Source of the DNA: JBFLVQ01 sp040758525
GTDB taxonomy: Bacteria > Acidobacteriota > Blastocatellia > Chloracidobacteriales > JADJPF01
Reading direction: 5' to 3'
Length of the DNA stretch: 40,239 bases
Assembly (NCBI GenBank): GCA_040758525.1
Contig: JBFLVQ010000010.1
Span: forward strand, 1-40,239
Part shown: positions 18,047 to 27,558 of the stretch, in pieces
Layout: the number at the start of each line of letters is the position of its first letter
Numbering within the stretch: the first letter of the stretch is position 1
The notes under the pieces: generated by a model
Database searches by the model: none
What the model was told of the DNA's origin: nothing
What the model saw: only the letters and a program-made list of their open reading frames with translations
Translations under genes and position numbers: made by a program

Positions 18047-19042
18047 ATGAAACGGCTGAAACGGAGTCGTGCTGCCGAACTATTAGAACAGTTCCAGGCG
18101 CGTAGAATACTGGTTATTGGCGATCTTATGTTAGATGAGTTTCTTTGGGGACGAGCGCGCCGTATTGCTCCAGAAGCGCCTGTGCCAGTCGTTGAGATCG
18201 AGCGAGAAACACTGCATTTAGGCGGGGCTGGCAATGTAGCAGCTAATCTTGCTGCATTGGGAGCCTGCCCTATGGTGATTGGTGTAATAGGCGCCGATAT
18301 GGCTGGTGAGCGTTTACGTGAGGAGTTTGCCCAAGCCACTATTACTACCCCTGCACTGGTTGTTGATAAGACTCGTCCTACTACAATTAAGACAAGGGTA
18401 ATTGCCCATTCACAGCATGTTGTGCGCACCGACCGTGAGAAGAAGACGCCTGTTTCTGCTGCCATTGAGAGAGAGCTAGCAGATAACTTCCTTGAATTAC
18501 TGGAGAGTGCAGAAGCGGTGATTGTCTCAGATTATGAGAAGGGTGTAATTACCCCCTCGCTACTTCAGACAATCCTACCAGCAGCAGCGGAACGACGTAT
18601 ACCAGTCTGTATTGATCCCAAGTTAAAAAATTTTCAGTATTATCGTCCTGCTACTATAATCACTCCTAATCAGAATGAAGCAGAAGCCATCGCCCGTATT
18701 CATATAGAGAATGCTGAGACATTGGAACTAGTTGGACAACGATTACGTGAGTTGCTAGGTGATGTAAACATACTTATTACTCGTGGTGAAGAGGGTATGT
18801 CGCTTTTCCAGAATAAAGATGAGGTAGTGAATGTACAGGCTGTGGCGCATGAAGTCTATGATGTAACCGGCGCAGGCGATACGGTAGTAGCTACGCTTAC
18901 TTTGGGAATTGTAAGTGGGGCATCAATATTAGAAGCAGCAATGATTGCAAATCATGCTGCTGGCATAGTAGTAGGGAAGGTTGGTACTGCTACGGTTTCC
19001 ACAGCAGAAATTTTAACAAGTATGGAGTCTCTTCAGCGCTGA
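18047..19042 (+). CDS. RfaE1-type sugar kinase (D-glycero-beta-D-manno-heptose-7-phosphate kinase family)
   Basis: This 331-residue PfkB/ribokinase-family kinase belongs to the HldE N-terminal (RfaE1) branch, which makes heptose 1,7-bisphosphate for LPS inner core. Evidence includes ILVIGDLMLDEFLWGRARRI, the substrate segment PEAPVPVVEIE, LHLGGAGNVAANLAALGA, the ITPNQNEAEAI region and the anion-hole motif VTGAGDTVVATL. Only the kinase domain is present; the cytidylyltransferase domain of bifunctional HldE is not. The ATG at 18047 is preferred over 18041 because AGGAG is 7 nt upstream rather than 1 nt. Its end overlaps the convergent thiL by 10 bp. Confidence 0.88.
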   Translation: MKRLKRSRAAELLEQFQARRILVIGDLMLDEFLWGRARRIAPEAPVPVVEIERETLHLGGAGNVAANLAALGACPMVIGVIGADMAGERLREEFAQATITTPALVVDKTRPTTIKTRVIAHSQHVVRTDREKKTPVSAAIERELADNFLELLESAEAVIVSDYEKGVITPSLLQTILPAAAERRIPVCIDPKLKNFQYYRPATIITPNQNEAEAIARIHIENAETLELVGQRLRELLGDVNILITRGEEGMSLFQNKDEVVNVQAVAHEVYDVTGAGDTVVATLTLGIVSGASILEAAMIANHAAGIVVGKVGTATVSTAEILTSMESLQR

Positions 19043-20016
19043 GAAGCAAAATGATCATAGCCCTGTGCTATTAGCGCACGCTTCTGTTTATCCTCAATTA
19101 ACCAGCGCTCGCGCTCACTGGTAATAACTCCAATATGGTTAAGCTCAATATCAGGAAGTTCTCTACGTAGTTGATCTATCTCTGCCGAGCGGGCAGGGTT
19201 GACAGTAAAAAGCAGTTCATAATCCTCGCCACCATTAAGCGCCTGTGCTAATGATGCACCCTCAGCAATAGGGATAGCTGTTGCCTCAATCTCTGCGCCT
19301 ACCCCGCTCTCCTGACAGATATGACTTAAATCGGAAGAGAGTCCATCCGAAATATCTATCATTGCATTGGCAAGTTGGCGTGCACCGAGCACCGCGCCTA
19401 GCGCTACACGTGGTTGTGGTGCCAGTTGTGCGCGTATAGCGGCTAGATCAGCTATCTCTAGAGTATCATTAAGTCGTCTACCGCTGCGTAGTAACTCTAA
19501 TCCGCGTGCGGCAGCACCCAGGCTCCCGCTTACAAATATAAGATCACCGGCTTGTGCACCATTACGGCGGATCGAATTGCCAGCGGGGCATTCGCCAATC
19601 GCAGTAATATTAATAAAGAGTCGATCTGGTGATCTGGAAGTGTCTCCGCCGATCAACAGTATATCTTGGGACTTTGCCAGTGCCAGCATTCCCGCAATCA
19701 TCTCTTCAAGAAACTGATCACTGATATGGACTGGTCGTGCCAGGCTAAGTAGAAAGTAGCTAGCGCGGCCACCCATTGCCGCAATATCGCTGAGATTGAC
19801 GGCGAGCGCCTTATGACCAAGTAGTGTAGGTGTAGTGTAGTTGAGATCAAAGTGAATACCTTCATTAAGTAGATCAGTAGTAATTAACAGTTCACGTTCT
19901 CTGGTAGTGGATAGGATGGCGGTGTCATCACCAATGCCAGCAATAAGGTCTGATGGTCTAGACACACTACCAGCCAATACGCGTAGTGTGTCAATAAATT
20001 CAAATTCACTCTTCAC
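19033..20016 (-). CDS. thiL: Thiamine-monophosphate kinase
   Basis: ThiL phosphorylates thiamine monophosphate with ATP to give the cofactor thiamine diphosphate. The 327-residue product shows the PurM/ThiL fold signatures: GIGDDTAIL near residues 26-34, LLITTDLLNEGIHFDL, KALAVNLSDIAAMG, LIGGDTSRS, MIDISDGLSSDL and a C-terminal NGGEDYELLFTV. The start is GTG (20016) and overlaps the upstream aminotransferase stop by 4 bp (GTGA), so translation is coupled. It is convergent with the sugar kinase, overlapping it by 10 bp. No TPP riboswitch is seen upstream. Confidence 0.95.
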   Translation of the reverse strand: MKSEFEFIDTLRVLAGSVSRPSDLIAGIGDDTAILSTTRERELLITTDLLNEGIHFDLNYTTPTLLGHKALAVNLSDIAAMGGRASYFLLSLARPVHISDQFLEEMIAGMLALAKSQDILLIGGDTSRSPDRLFINITAIGECPAGNSIRRNGAQAGDLIFVSGSLGAAARGLELLRSGRRLNDTLEIADLAAIRAQLAPQPRVALGAVLGARQLANAMIDISDGLSSDLSHICQESGVGAEIEATAIPIAEGASLAQALNGGEDYELLFTVNPARSAEIDQLRRELPDIELNHIGVITSERERWLIEDKQKRALIAQGYDHFASQR

Positions 20017-21179
20017 AGATGTTTTTTCAGTGCAGCCAGCCCGCCTTCAATCGTCTCGATCGGCACAGAGTAGGAGAAGCGCAAATGGCCTTCACCATCA
20101 GGACCAAAAACACTGCCTGGGACTGTAGCGATATGTGTCTGTTCAAGCAGGTGAGCAGCGAACTCCTGGCTGTTAGAGGCAAACTTGGCGATACTGGGGA
20201 AGAGATAGAATGCGCCTGCAGGTGGCTCACAGACAAACCCAAGTTCGCATAGACCTTGTAACAGTAGATCCCTACGGCGCCTGTACTCATCGCGATTCTG
20301 CCATATGAAATCGTTACAATGGGCGAGCGCTGCCACTCCTGCCCATTGTGTCGGTGTATTAACACCATTAGTAGAATAGAGCACAGCCTGTTTGATTCCT
20401 GTAATAAATGGTTCTGGGGCAGCTACATAACCGAGTCGCCAGCCGGTCATAGCATAAGATTTCGAGAAGGTATATACACTAATGGTACGCTCATACATAT
20501 CGGGCAGCGAAGCGATTGAGATATGCTTACCATTATAAATAATATCTTCATAAGCCTCGTCAGCAATTACTATGAGATCATATTCTTTGGCAAAATCGGC
20601 GATCTCTACCATCTCTGCATATGTAAAGACTATCCCAGTAGGATTTTGTGGCGAAGCCAGGCAGAGCATACGGGTTCGTGGAGTAATATGGGCTGTCAAA
20701 GCGGCACGTAGACCTTCTTGACGTGCGCGTACAGTGTTGACTAATACAGTCTGGCCACCGGTCATAGAAATAAGATCTCTGGTTGGCGTCCAGTAAGGAG
20801 AGAAGAGCAGAATCTCATCATCTGTATTGACGATACTCTGGAATGCTGCAAAGAGGCCATGCATTCCACCATTAACAACAATAATCTGATCCGGGCGAGT
20901 AGGAATATTATTCTGATAGTTTAGTTTATTGGCTAACGCAGTAAGTAATTGAGGAATTCCGCTAGAAGGTGCGTAACGAGTTTTGTTGTCGATTAATGCC
21001 TGCCAACAAGCCTCTTTGATCTCTTGTGGAGTATAGGGAAAAGGTTCACCGCCTTCGAACTGAAAGATCTGTTGGCCCGCCGCTTTCATGGCAAGAATCT
21101 TATTACGTATAACAACAATCTCGGAAAAGCCAACCTGGCTAAAGCGATCAGCTAAGGATTTAGCAGCCGTAGTGCTCAA
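20013..21179 (-). CDS. Class I/II PLP-dependent aminotransferase
   Basis: This 388-residue fold-type I aminotransferase is close to the bacterial aspartate aminotransferase (type Ib) group. The PLP lysine lies in YTFSKSYAMTGWRLGYVA. The cofactor-phosphate and substrate segments LCLASPQNPTGIVF and LIVIADEAYEDIIYNG are present, as is a late Arg-containing LRFSYSVP. Translation begins at TTG 21179; GGAGG is 7 nt upstream, which decides this rare start. It is the first gene of a two-gene unit with thiL. The exact amino donor cannot be read from the sequence. Confidence 0.93.
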   Translation of the reverse strand: MSTTAAKSLADRFSQVGFSEIVVIRNKILAMKAAGQQIFQFEGGEPFPYTPQEIKEACWQALIDNKTRYAPSSGIPQLLTALANKLNYQNNIPTRPDQIIVVNGGMHGLFAAFQSIVNTDDEILLFSPYWTPTRDLISMTGGQTVLVNTVRARQEGLRAALTAHITPRTRMLCLASPQNPTGIVFTYAEMVEIADFAKEYDLIVIADEAYEDIIYNGKHISIASLPDMYERTISVYTFSKSYAMTGWRLGYVAAPEPFITGIKQAVLYSTNGVNTPTQWAGVAALAHCNDFIWQNRDEYRRRRDLLLQGLCELGFVCEPPAGAFYLFPSIAKFASNSQEFAAHLLEQTHIATVPGSVFGPDGEGHLRFSYSVPIETIEGGLAALKKHL

Positions 21180-21311
21180 GTAGACACCTCCGAGGGCCTG
21201 TTGCCCTATTAAATATCAAGCATATCAATTAAATGAATAATTATAAGAAAACGTTTAAGGGAAGTAAATTCTATCCGACGCATTGGCGGCAGGAGGAATG
21301 GAGGGCTTGCA

Positions 21312-23213
21312 ATGGCAGGCAGGTTGACGGATGCTATCAGAATGAAACGACTAATTATTTTGATCACCGTTGGGTTAATGCTCATCCTTGTAAAGTTACT
21401 GCCAATAACCCCAGGAGCAGCATCAACGGCTATCCCACCAACTTTGGAAAAGATCGATCCACCCAGTTGGTGGATTGGACATAGCATTAACCCTGTACAA
21501 GTGTTGATTCAAGGGCGTGGTCTTGATAACGCCTCGCTACGCATCGATACACCAGGTGTAAAAGTGGTGCGTAGCAGTGTAAGCGCGGCTGGCAATTACC
21601 TTATCGCTTATCTAGATATTGATGAAAAGCAGGCCCTACCAGGTGTCTTGACACTGACTGTAGAGGGCGCACAAGGTGATGCCAAGATCAATTTCCAGTT
21701 GCAAGAAAGGCCTGATCCAGTAGGAAAATATCAAGGTTTTAACCCTGATGATGTCATCTACCTAATAATGATAGACCGATTCTCAGATGGCGATCAGACC
21801 AATAATGATCCATCAGGTTCAACAGGTTTCTATGACCGCCGTAAACCACGCGCTTATCATGGCGGCGATCTACAAGGTATTATTGATCGCTTGCCTTATT
21901 TGAAGGAACTAGGTGTCAGTGCGATCTGGATTACCCCTGTTTACGATAACTTCAATCAGACCGGCAATGATTATCATGGTTATGGTGCAGTAGATTTCTA
22001 TGCTGTAGATGAGCATTTTGGTGATGTAGCAACGTTGCGCAAGCTGGTAGAGCGTGCACATATGATGGGGATCAAAGTGATTCAAGATCAGGTAAAGAAC
22101 CATATTGGCCCACAACATCCCTGGATCGATGCACCACCAACACGCCACTTTATCAATGGTACACGTCAACAGCATCTTAATAACGTTTTTGATATTGTTG
22201 CACTAACACAACCCAATTCTGATCCGGCACGTGTTGAAGCGACTTTACGTGGCTGGTTTGCCGATATACTTCCTGATATTAATCAAGATGATCCAGAAGC
22301 AGCACAATATCTGATCCAGAATAGTCTATGGTGGATTGGACAGACTGGTATAGATGGTATACGTGCAGATACCTTTCCCTATGTTGCACGTGGTTTCTGG
22401 ATGCAATGGATGGCTGCGATCAAAAGACAGTATCCCAACTTCACTGTGGTAGGGGAGGTCTTTGATGGCCGACCAGCCGTGACAGCCTTCTTCCAGGGTG
22501 GGGTAACACGCTTTGATAATATTGATAGTGGACTGGATACTGTCTTCGATTTTGCCACCTGTTTTGCGATACGTGACTTCATTACCCGTGGTGAACATAA
22601 ACTATCTTCTGTGCTTGAGCTAGATTCACTCTATACGCGCCCTGGGGTACTGGTGCCATTCTTTGGTAATCATGATATTGCACGACTGGCTGATACCCCT
22701 AAAGTTACTCCTGCCAAACAGGTGTTGGCTTATACTTATCTGCTTACTATGCGAGGTACGCCACAAATATATTATGGCGATGAGATTGGTATGAAAGGTG
22801 GCAAAGATCCTGATAACCGTCGCGATTTTCCTGGTGGATTTCCTGGCGACACTCGTTCAGCCTTTATTAATAATGGACGCACTAAAGTGGAACGTAGGAT
22901 CTTTAATGCCATAAGGCAACTACTTGCGATACGGCGAGCACAGCCAGCATTACGTGGAGGAGAGACACTTTTCTTACGTGATAGTAATGGTCTACTCACC
23001 TACTTGCGTACACGTGATGTAGGGCGAGTTATTGTTGCCATTAATAATAATGATCTGCCTGCTAAGTGGACTGTAAAACTTCCTGCTGCAACGTTTGCGG
23101 AAGGCACTCGTTTGATCGATCTACTTGGTCATGGTGTAAATGTTACTGTCAGGCAAAGCAAAATACGGCTAAGCCTGCCTGCACGTAGTGCGGCAATCTA
23201 TCGAATAAGCTGA
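21312..23213 (+). CDS. Exported GH13 alpha-amylase family enzyme (neopullulanase/SusA-like)
   Basis: This 633-residue glycoside hydrolase family 13 enzyme should cut alpha-1,4-glucans or cyclodextrins in the periplasm. A hydrophobic signal or anchor (about 11-33) ends at PGAASTA. Residues about 43-132 form an E-set/cyclomaltodextrinase N-terminal-like domain. The (beta/alpha)8 domain begins near 145 (VIYLIMIDRFSDGD). The catalytic triad is visible: nucleophile Asp353 (GIRADTF), acid/base Glu382 (VVGEVFDG) and Asp455 (FGNHDIAR). A beta-sandwich C-domain closes the protein. GGAGGG 6 nt before the ATG at 21312 favours this start over the ATG at 21342. No calcium- or starch-binding module is added. 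It stops directly against the convergent permease gene. Confidence 0.92.
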   Translation: MAGRLTDAIRMKRLIILITVGLMLILVKLLPITPGAASTAIPPTLEKIDPPSWWIGHSINPVQVLIQGRGLDNASLRIDTPGVKVVRSSVSAAGNYLIAYLDIDEKQALPGVLTLTVEGAQGDAKINFQLQERPDPVGKYQGFNPDDVIYLIMIDRFSDGDQTNNDPSGSTGFYDRRKPRAYHGGDLQGIIDRLPYLKELGVSAIWITPVYDNFNQTGNDYHGYGAVDFYAVDEHFGDVATLRKLVERAHMMGIKVIQDQVKNHIGPQHPWIDAPPTRHFINGTRQQHLNNVFDIVALTQPNSDPARVEATLRGWFADILPDINQDDPEAAQYLIQNSLWWIGQTGIDGIRADTFPYVARGFWMQWMAAIKRQYPNFTVVGEVFDGRPAVTAFFQGGVTRFDNIDSGLDTVFDFATCFAIRDFITRGEHKLSSVLELDSLYTRPGVLVPFFGNHDIARLADTPKVTPAKQVLAYTYLLTMRGTPQIYYGDEIGMKGGKDPDNRRDFPGGFPGDTRSAFINNGRTKVERRIFNAIRQLLAIRRAQPALRGGETLFLRDSNGLLTYLRTRDVGRVIVAINNNDLPAKWTVKLPAATFAEGTRLIDLLGHGVNVTVRQSKIRLSLPARSAAIYRIS

Positions 23214-24443
23214 TTACTCGGCACGTAGGGCTTCGATCGGATCGAGTTGTGCGGCTCTATTGGCAGGATAGACACCAAAGATGATTCCTACAGCAGAGGA
23301 GACACTCACTCCTAGCACTGCTGACCAGGCACTGATTAGTAGGGGAAATTCTGTGTAGACAGAGATCCCATAGGCAAGTCCATAGCCGCTGAGAATTCCT
23401 ATCATACCACCGGCTAGCGAGATCGTCACCGATTCAACAAGGAATTGTACCAGTACATCAAAGCGACGAGCCCCCATTGCTTTACGTATACCTATTTCGC
23501 GGGTGCGTTCAGTAACCGATACTAGCATAATATTCATTATTACAATCCCACCCACTACTAGCGAAACACCAGAAATAATAAATGAGACTAGGTAGATATT
23601 TTTTGTTGCATTGGCATAGAGATCTAGAAAGATCTGTGAAGTCTCGATCGAGAAACCATCATCATTATCCCTATATGATTTGTGCATACGTGCGCGTAAC
23701 AATAGGCGCACCTCTTCCTGCGCCCGATCGATCAACTCGGTCTGGTTAGCTGCAACCAGAATGTTCACTCCATTACGAGTGCCAAAAATCTTGTGATAGG
23801 TTGTGATAGGAATCATGACAAAATTGTCGCGCGAGAAACCAAAGATCGTACCAAGCCGTTCTGTTACCCCTACGATTCGGAAAGGTATATTAGCAACACG
23901 GATCTCATGTCCTAATGGATCAATACCAGGAAAGAGATTATCAACAACATCCCAGCCAATTACACAGACAGCATCAGCACCTTTTATCTCTTGATCGGTA
24001 AAGGGACGACCAGCATTGAAGTTGATTGCTTCAATCTCCATTATCGCTTCACTAACACCACGTACAAAAACACCCTCAGACTTCTCATTCTGATATTTAA
24101 CTGTTCTGCTAGTAGTAGCATCCCAGCCCGTACGCAAACAGCCACGACAATGCTCTGCAACATAGCGTGCATCTTCAATGGTGAGGTCCTTACGCTTATT
24201 GTATTTTAGGAATTGATCACGAGAGAGGATAACTTGTGGTAGACGCCGTACAGAAAAGACATTTGAGCCTTGTGCTGTGAAAGTCTGTGCAACTTTGGAG
24301 TTAAGCCCATCAATTACCGTAACAACAGCAATCACAGCCATTACGCCGACAACAATGCCAATCAGCGTTAAGAATGTGCGGAGCTTGTTGGCAAGGAGAT
24401 TTTCCCCCGCGATGCGTGTTGCCTCAAGCCAACTTGCTTGCAT
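23214..24443 (-). CDS. MacB/FtsX-type ABC transporter permease
   Basis: This 409-residue inner-membrane mechanotransmission-type permease of the MacB family has one N-terminal TM (KLRTFLTLIGIVVGVMAVIA), a periplasmic domain of about 220 residues, and three C-terminal TMs. The last stretch, VYPANRAAQLDPIEALRAE, is diagnostic. The ATG at 24443 is chosen because AAGG is 7 nt upstream and the family start is near MQASWLEATR; the longer frame begins at 24497. The nucleotide-binding subunit is a separate gene upstream, unlike E. coli MacB where both are fused. With the adaptor it should drive export of a peptide, lipid or macrolide-like compound. Confidence 0.93.
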   Translation of the reverse strand: MQASWLEATRIAGENLLANKLRTFLTLIGIVVGVMAVIAVVTVIDGLNSKVAQTFTAQGSNVFSVRRLPQVILSRDQFLKYNKRKDLTIEDARYVAEHCRGCLRTGWDATTSRTVKYQNEKSEGVFVRGVSEAIMEIEAINFNAGRPFTDQEIKGADAVCVIGWDVVDNLFPGIDPLGHEIRVANIPFRIVGVTERLGTIFGFSRDNFVMIPITTYHKIFGTRNGVNILVAANQTELIDRAQEEVRLLLRARMHKSYRDNDDGFSIETSQIFLDLYANATKNIYLVSFIISGVSLVVGGIVIMNIMLVSVTERTREIGIRKAMGARRFDVLVQFLVESVTISLAGGMIGILSGYGLAYGISVYTEFPLLISAWSAVLGVSVSSAVGIIFGVYPANRAAQLDPIEALRAE

Positions 24444-24473
24444 GTTTAGCCTTATCGACAGGAATGATAGAGA

Positions 24474-24504
24474 GACTATCGTGGCTAATACAGTCACGAT
24501 AGTC
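24474..24504. repeat. Perfect hairpin between ABC ATPase and permease genes
   Basis: GACTATCGTG and CACGATAGTC are perfect 10-bp arms around an 11-nt loop, in the 75-bp gap inside the operon. No T-run follows in the minus direction, so a processing or stabilising hairpin that sets subunit ratios is likelier than a full terminator. Confidence 0.6.
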
Positions 24505-24518
24505 TTGGCGATAAGAAC

Positions 24519-25274
24519 TTACTTTATTCGCTCGTCTTTGGCAATACGCCCATCACGTATACTGAGCACACGATGTGCATAGGAAGCAATGTCAGGCTCG
24601 TGTGTAACCACAATGATGGTGTTGCCTGCATGGTGCAGGCGGTCAAAGAGAGCCATAATCTCCTTGCTTGTGGTTGAGTCCAAATTACCAGTGGGCTCAT
24701 CCGCAAGGATAATAGAAGGATCATTAACGAGCGCACGTGCAATCGCTACGCGTTGACGCTGACCGCCCGACAACTCATTGGGCTTGTGGCTCATACGTGC
24801 TGCTAGATCGACCTGTTCAAGTGCGCGTTTAGCACGGTTGATACGATCGCCTGCAGGAGTGCCGTTATAGATCAGCGGTAGTTCAACATTATGAAGTGCA
24901 GTAGCGCGTGGCAATAGGTTGAAGGTTTGAAAAACAAAGCCTATCTCCTTATTGCGTATACGTGCTAGTTCATCGTCATCCATATCTGAGGCAAGCTTAC
25001 CATTAAGCCAATACTGTCCACGTGTGGGCGTATCCAAACAGCCAATCAGATTCATCAGCGTGGATTTGCCTGAACCAGAAGGACCAATAATGGCTACATA
25101 TTCATTAGCCTCAATTTCAAAACTCACTCCTGCGAGTGCATGTATGTCTTCGTCACCCATTCGATAGGTTTTCCACAGATCATTAGTGCGAATAAGTGCT
25201 TGGTTCGGTCTAAAATCCTGACGCGGGAATGTGTCAAGACTCACTTCAGCTTCCATCGTGACTGGCTTTGACAT
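24519..25274 (-). CDS. MacB/LolD-type ABC transporter ATPase
   Basis: This 251-residue nucleotide-binding subunit energises the downstream permease. It has Walker A GPSGSGKST, the Q-loop in FVFQTFNLL, signature LSGGQRQRVAIARAL, Walker B IILADEPTGNLD and the H-loop in VVTHEPD. The pattern matches the LolD/MacB/FtsE group. A polar N-terminal extension of about 28 residues precedes the ABC domain. The ATG at 25274 follows the adaptor stop by 3 nt. It is the second gene of an adaptor-ATPase-permease operon. Confidence 0.95.
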   Translation of the reverse strand: MSKPVTMEAEVSLDTFPRQDFRPNQALIRTNDLWKTYRMGDEDIHALAGVSFEIEANEYVAIIGPSGSGKSTLMNLIGCLDTPTRGQYWLNGKLASDMDDDELARIRNKEIGFVFQTFNLLPRATALHNVELPLIYNGTPAGDRINRAKRALEQVDLAARMSHKPNELSGGQRQRVAIARALVNDPSIILADEPTGNLDSTTSKEIMALFDRLHHAGNTIIVVTHEPDIASYAHRVLSIRDGRIAKDERIK

Positions 25275-25277
25275 ATG

Positions 25278-26768
25278 CTATTTCTCGTCCTTCTTTCCTT
25301 CATCCTTATTAGCCGTCTTCTCAGATTCAGGTTTGACAGCCATACCAGACTTCAAATTACGTAGTTGACGGAACGGGCCGATGATGATCTTTTCATTTTC
25401 ATTGAGGCCCTCCAAGATCTCGATCTCGGTTTCACCAGTAATACCGGTTTTCACAGGAGCGAAGTTGGCCTTATTGTCTTTAACAATAAAGACACCCTGT
25501 ACCTCTTCACGTTTAGGCTTGGCTTGTTGTTTGGCTACCCGCTCCGGTTCGCCTTCGGCGGCCGGTTTCTCTGCTGGCTTGCCTTTCTCTTCCGCCAAGT
25601 CTTTGATGACGAGAGCCTGTATAGGGATTGCCAAAGTATTTTTACGTGTGTCGGTAGTGATTGTGCCAGTAGCCGACATACCCGGTCGCAATCTGTTAAG
25701 AGTCTCTGGAGCAGCTTTAAGCTTAAGTACTACCTTAAAATCTTTTGCCTCCTGAGAGGTTGATGTTTGCGCAATGGTTTGGCCAGAACGGTTAACAGCG
25801 CTATGACCAATCTCGATCACTTCACTATCAATTTCCAACTCCCCTAATGCATCAACCTTGACCTTAGCAGACTGACCCAAACGGACATTAGCGATATCAG
25901 TCTCATCAACTTTTATCTCAACATTAACATTTGACATGTCGGCAATCATCATGAGCGGCGAACTACTAAAATTAGCTAGGATAAACTCTCCTTCTTTGAC
26001 GGGAAGGCTTGAGACTACGCCATCAATAGGAGACTTCTTGACGGTTTTATTGAGTAGATCCTGAGCGTTGAGGAATTGTGACCGGCTAGCATTGGCGCGT
26101 TCCCGCAAGCTCTTATAAGAGGCTTCTGTACGCTGTATAGTATCTTGTGCCTCTTTAAGTTGAAAATCTAATTGATTGATACGTGCCTGTTGGGCCTCTA
26201 CGCTGGCACGAGCGGCTTCACGACGGGTATTGGCAGAGTCATATTGTGATTTGGAAGTAACACCGGCTTCGACCATCTCTGCCGTGCGTTGGAATTCAGC
26301 TTCGGCTAATAGCAATTCAGCCTGTGCACGCTTGAGTTCGGCACGGGCAGCAAGGATTTGCGTCTTTGTGCTATTAACATTATTTTCTGCCGTACGCCAC
26401 TGTATTTCCATGGCGCGTGCGTCCTGCTCTTCAGCACGTAATAACGATTCGCGGCTAGCAGCATCATTGGCTTGTTGAGTAGGATCAACTTTTAGTAATG
26501 GCTGCTCAGATTTGACGACATCACCTTCGCGTACATATATATTAGTAACACGGCCAGAGACTTCTGCAGTGAGATTGTAGAATTTTACTGGACGTACTTC
26601 GCCCGATGCAGTTACTTTCGATTCCAGAATTTCGCGCCGTTTAACATCTGAGAGCTGAACTTCTGCGATACTCTTGCCACTGGAAAGCACGCTTGCTGTT
26701 ACCACTCCCCCTACGATCACCAAAATTCCTACGACAGCTATAATCTTTTTCTTACGAGTAAAAGCCAT
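25278..26768 (-). CDS. MacA-like periplasmic adaptor (HlyD/MFP family)
   Basis: This 496-residue adaptor runs from the ATG at 26768 (MAFTRKKKIIAVVG); GAGGAGG lies 11 nt upstream. The frame also extends 18 codons upstream without support. One N-terminal TM anchor (about 8-28) leads into lipoyl/barrel halves (ASGEVRPVKFYNLTAEVSG and KKSPIDGVVSSLPVKEGEF). These flank a long coiled coil (about 90-220), longer than in typical MacA. The C-terminal beta region carries an insert rich in Lys, Glu, Pro and Ala (KPAEKPAAEGEPERVAKQQA), and the last dozen residues are highly charged. It is the first gene of the MacAB-like operon. No TolC partner is encoded beside it; the TolC-like protein at 7992-9668 could serve (inference). 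Confidence 0.93.
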   Translation of the reverse strand: MAFTRKKKIIAVVGILVIVGGVVTASVLSSGKSIAEVQLSDVKRREILESKVTASGEVRPVKFYNLTAEVSGRVTNIYVREGDVVKSEQPLLKVDPTQQANDAASRESLLRAEEQDARAMEIQWRTAENNVNSTKTQILAARAELKRAQAELLLAEAEFQRTAEMVEAGVTSKSQYDSANTRREAARASVEAQQARINQLDFQLKEAQDTIQRTEASYKSLRERANASRSQFLNAQDLLNKTVKKSPIDGVVSSLPVKEGEFILANFSSSPLMMIADMSNVNVEIKVDETDIANVRLGQSAKVKVDALGELEIDSEVIEIGHSAVNRSGQTIAQTSTSQEAKDFKVVLKLKAAPETLNRLRPGMSATGTITTDTRKNTLAIPIQALVIKDLAEEKGKPAEKPAAEGEPERVAKQQAKPKREEVQGVFIVKDNKANFAPVKTGITGETEIEILEGLNENEKIIIGPFRQLRNLKSGMAVKPESEKTANKDEGKKDEK

Positions 26769-27123
26769 GAGATTTAAAGCCTCCTCAAAGGTTAGGCCAA
26801 AAGTTTTTGATAAATATAACAAAGAGCATCTGGTAATTATAACAACTAACAGTAGTGCCGATCATAACCCAGCTGTGAGAATTGAGCAATGAGTTATCCA
26901 ACAGCTATACATACGGTTTATTGAGATATAATCGACTGTTTTGTTCATAACCCTCTACGATAGTGAAGCCAGACAGGTTTCATAATTATTCTCACGTACG
27001 CAAGATATACAGAGCTGCATTTTATGCTTTCCGATGTTCTTGCGCTAGCATACAATATTTCCCCTACCTCAGGGCTCAGTAGTTACTACCAAGATTCGGC
27101 AGGGTTGTACAAGGGGGGAAGTC
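26769..27123. other. 355-bp divergent intergenic region
   Basis: No gene is supported here. It must contain promoters for the MacA-like gene (minus) and the 144-residue gene (plus). A TATAAT occurs at 26927-26932 on the plus strand and another at 26836-26841 on the minus strand, but neither has a clear -35 partner. I see no tRNA, riboswitch or strong repeat. Confidence 0.5.
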
Positions 27124-27558
27124 ATGCCAAGCACACGTCGGTTTTCCAAAGCAGAGCGACAAGCAACAAAACGCTTTATTGCTATGCTTATGGAGGAATA
27201 TCCTACAGTCGCCAGGCTTGCCTATCCAATACTTGGCGAAGATGGCACTGTATATATAAAGGTGCTGATAGATACCAAATATCAGCGTGAAATCTTTGAA
27301 GTAGCAGCTGCCTGGACTGGCTTAATTGCTGCCCAGGAAGGTATACAAGTACTTTTGCTCAATGAGGATGAGACTATACCAAGAGAGATCACCAGTAATG
27401 AAGAGTTCAAAGCGCTACAGGTGGCTATTAATAATCACGTCCAAATATTGCAAAGATTGCGCTACTATAAAGATGCTGAAGCACAGTGGCAACGCCTTGA
27501 GTACCTATCGCGTCTGAAATCGCATTACGATACAATTGTGCGCTATCTGGTTACATAA
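27124..27558 (+). CDS. Hypothetical protein, 144 aa
   Basis: I do not recognise a family. The protein is soluble and of mixed alpha/beta character: a basic N-terminal helix (SKAERQATKRFIAMLMEEY), a short strand pair (GEDGTVYIKVLI), a central helical part and a strongly helical C-terminus (LQRLRYYKDAEAQWQRLEYL). There is no signal peptide or membrane segment. AAGGGGGGAAG just before the ATG is a strong ribosome-binding site, supporting expression. Its stop codon lies inside the first copy of a 17-bp tandem duplication. It precedes glycosyltransferase genes but may be unrelated to them. Confidence 0.78.
   Translation: MPSTRRFSKAERQATKRFIAMLMEEYPTVARLAYPILGEDGTVYIKVLIDTKYQREIFEVAAAWTGLIAAQEGIQVLLLNEDETIPREITSNEEFKALQVAINNHVQILQRLRYYKDAEAQWQRLEYLSRLKSHYDTIVRYLVT

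Noticed and set aside
25365..25763. Long plus-strand open frames opposite the MacA-like adaptor gene
   Set aside because: They lie antisense to a gene with clear HlyD-family motifs, have no ribosome-binding site and no recognisable product; they are shadows of the real frame.
26775..26815. TGGCCTAACCTTTGA before the MacA-like gene as a sigma-54 promoter
   Set aside because: The -12 element reads TTGA and lies almost on the ribosome-binding site, leaving no room for a leader.
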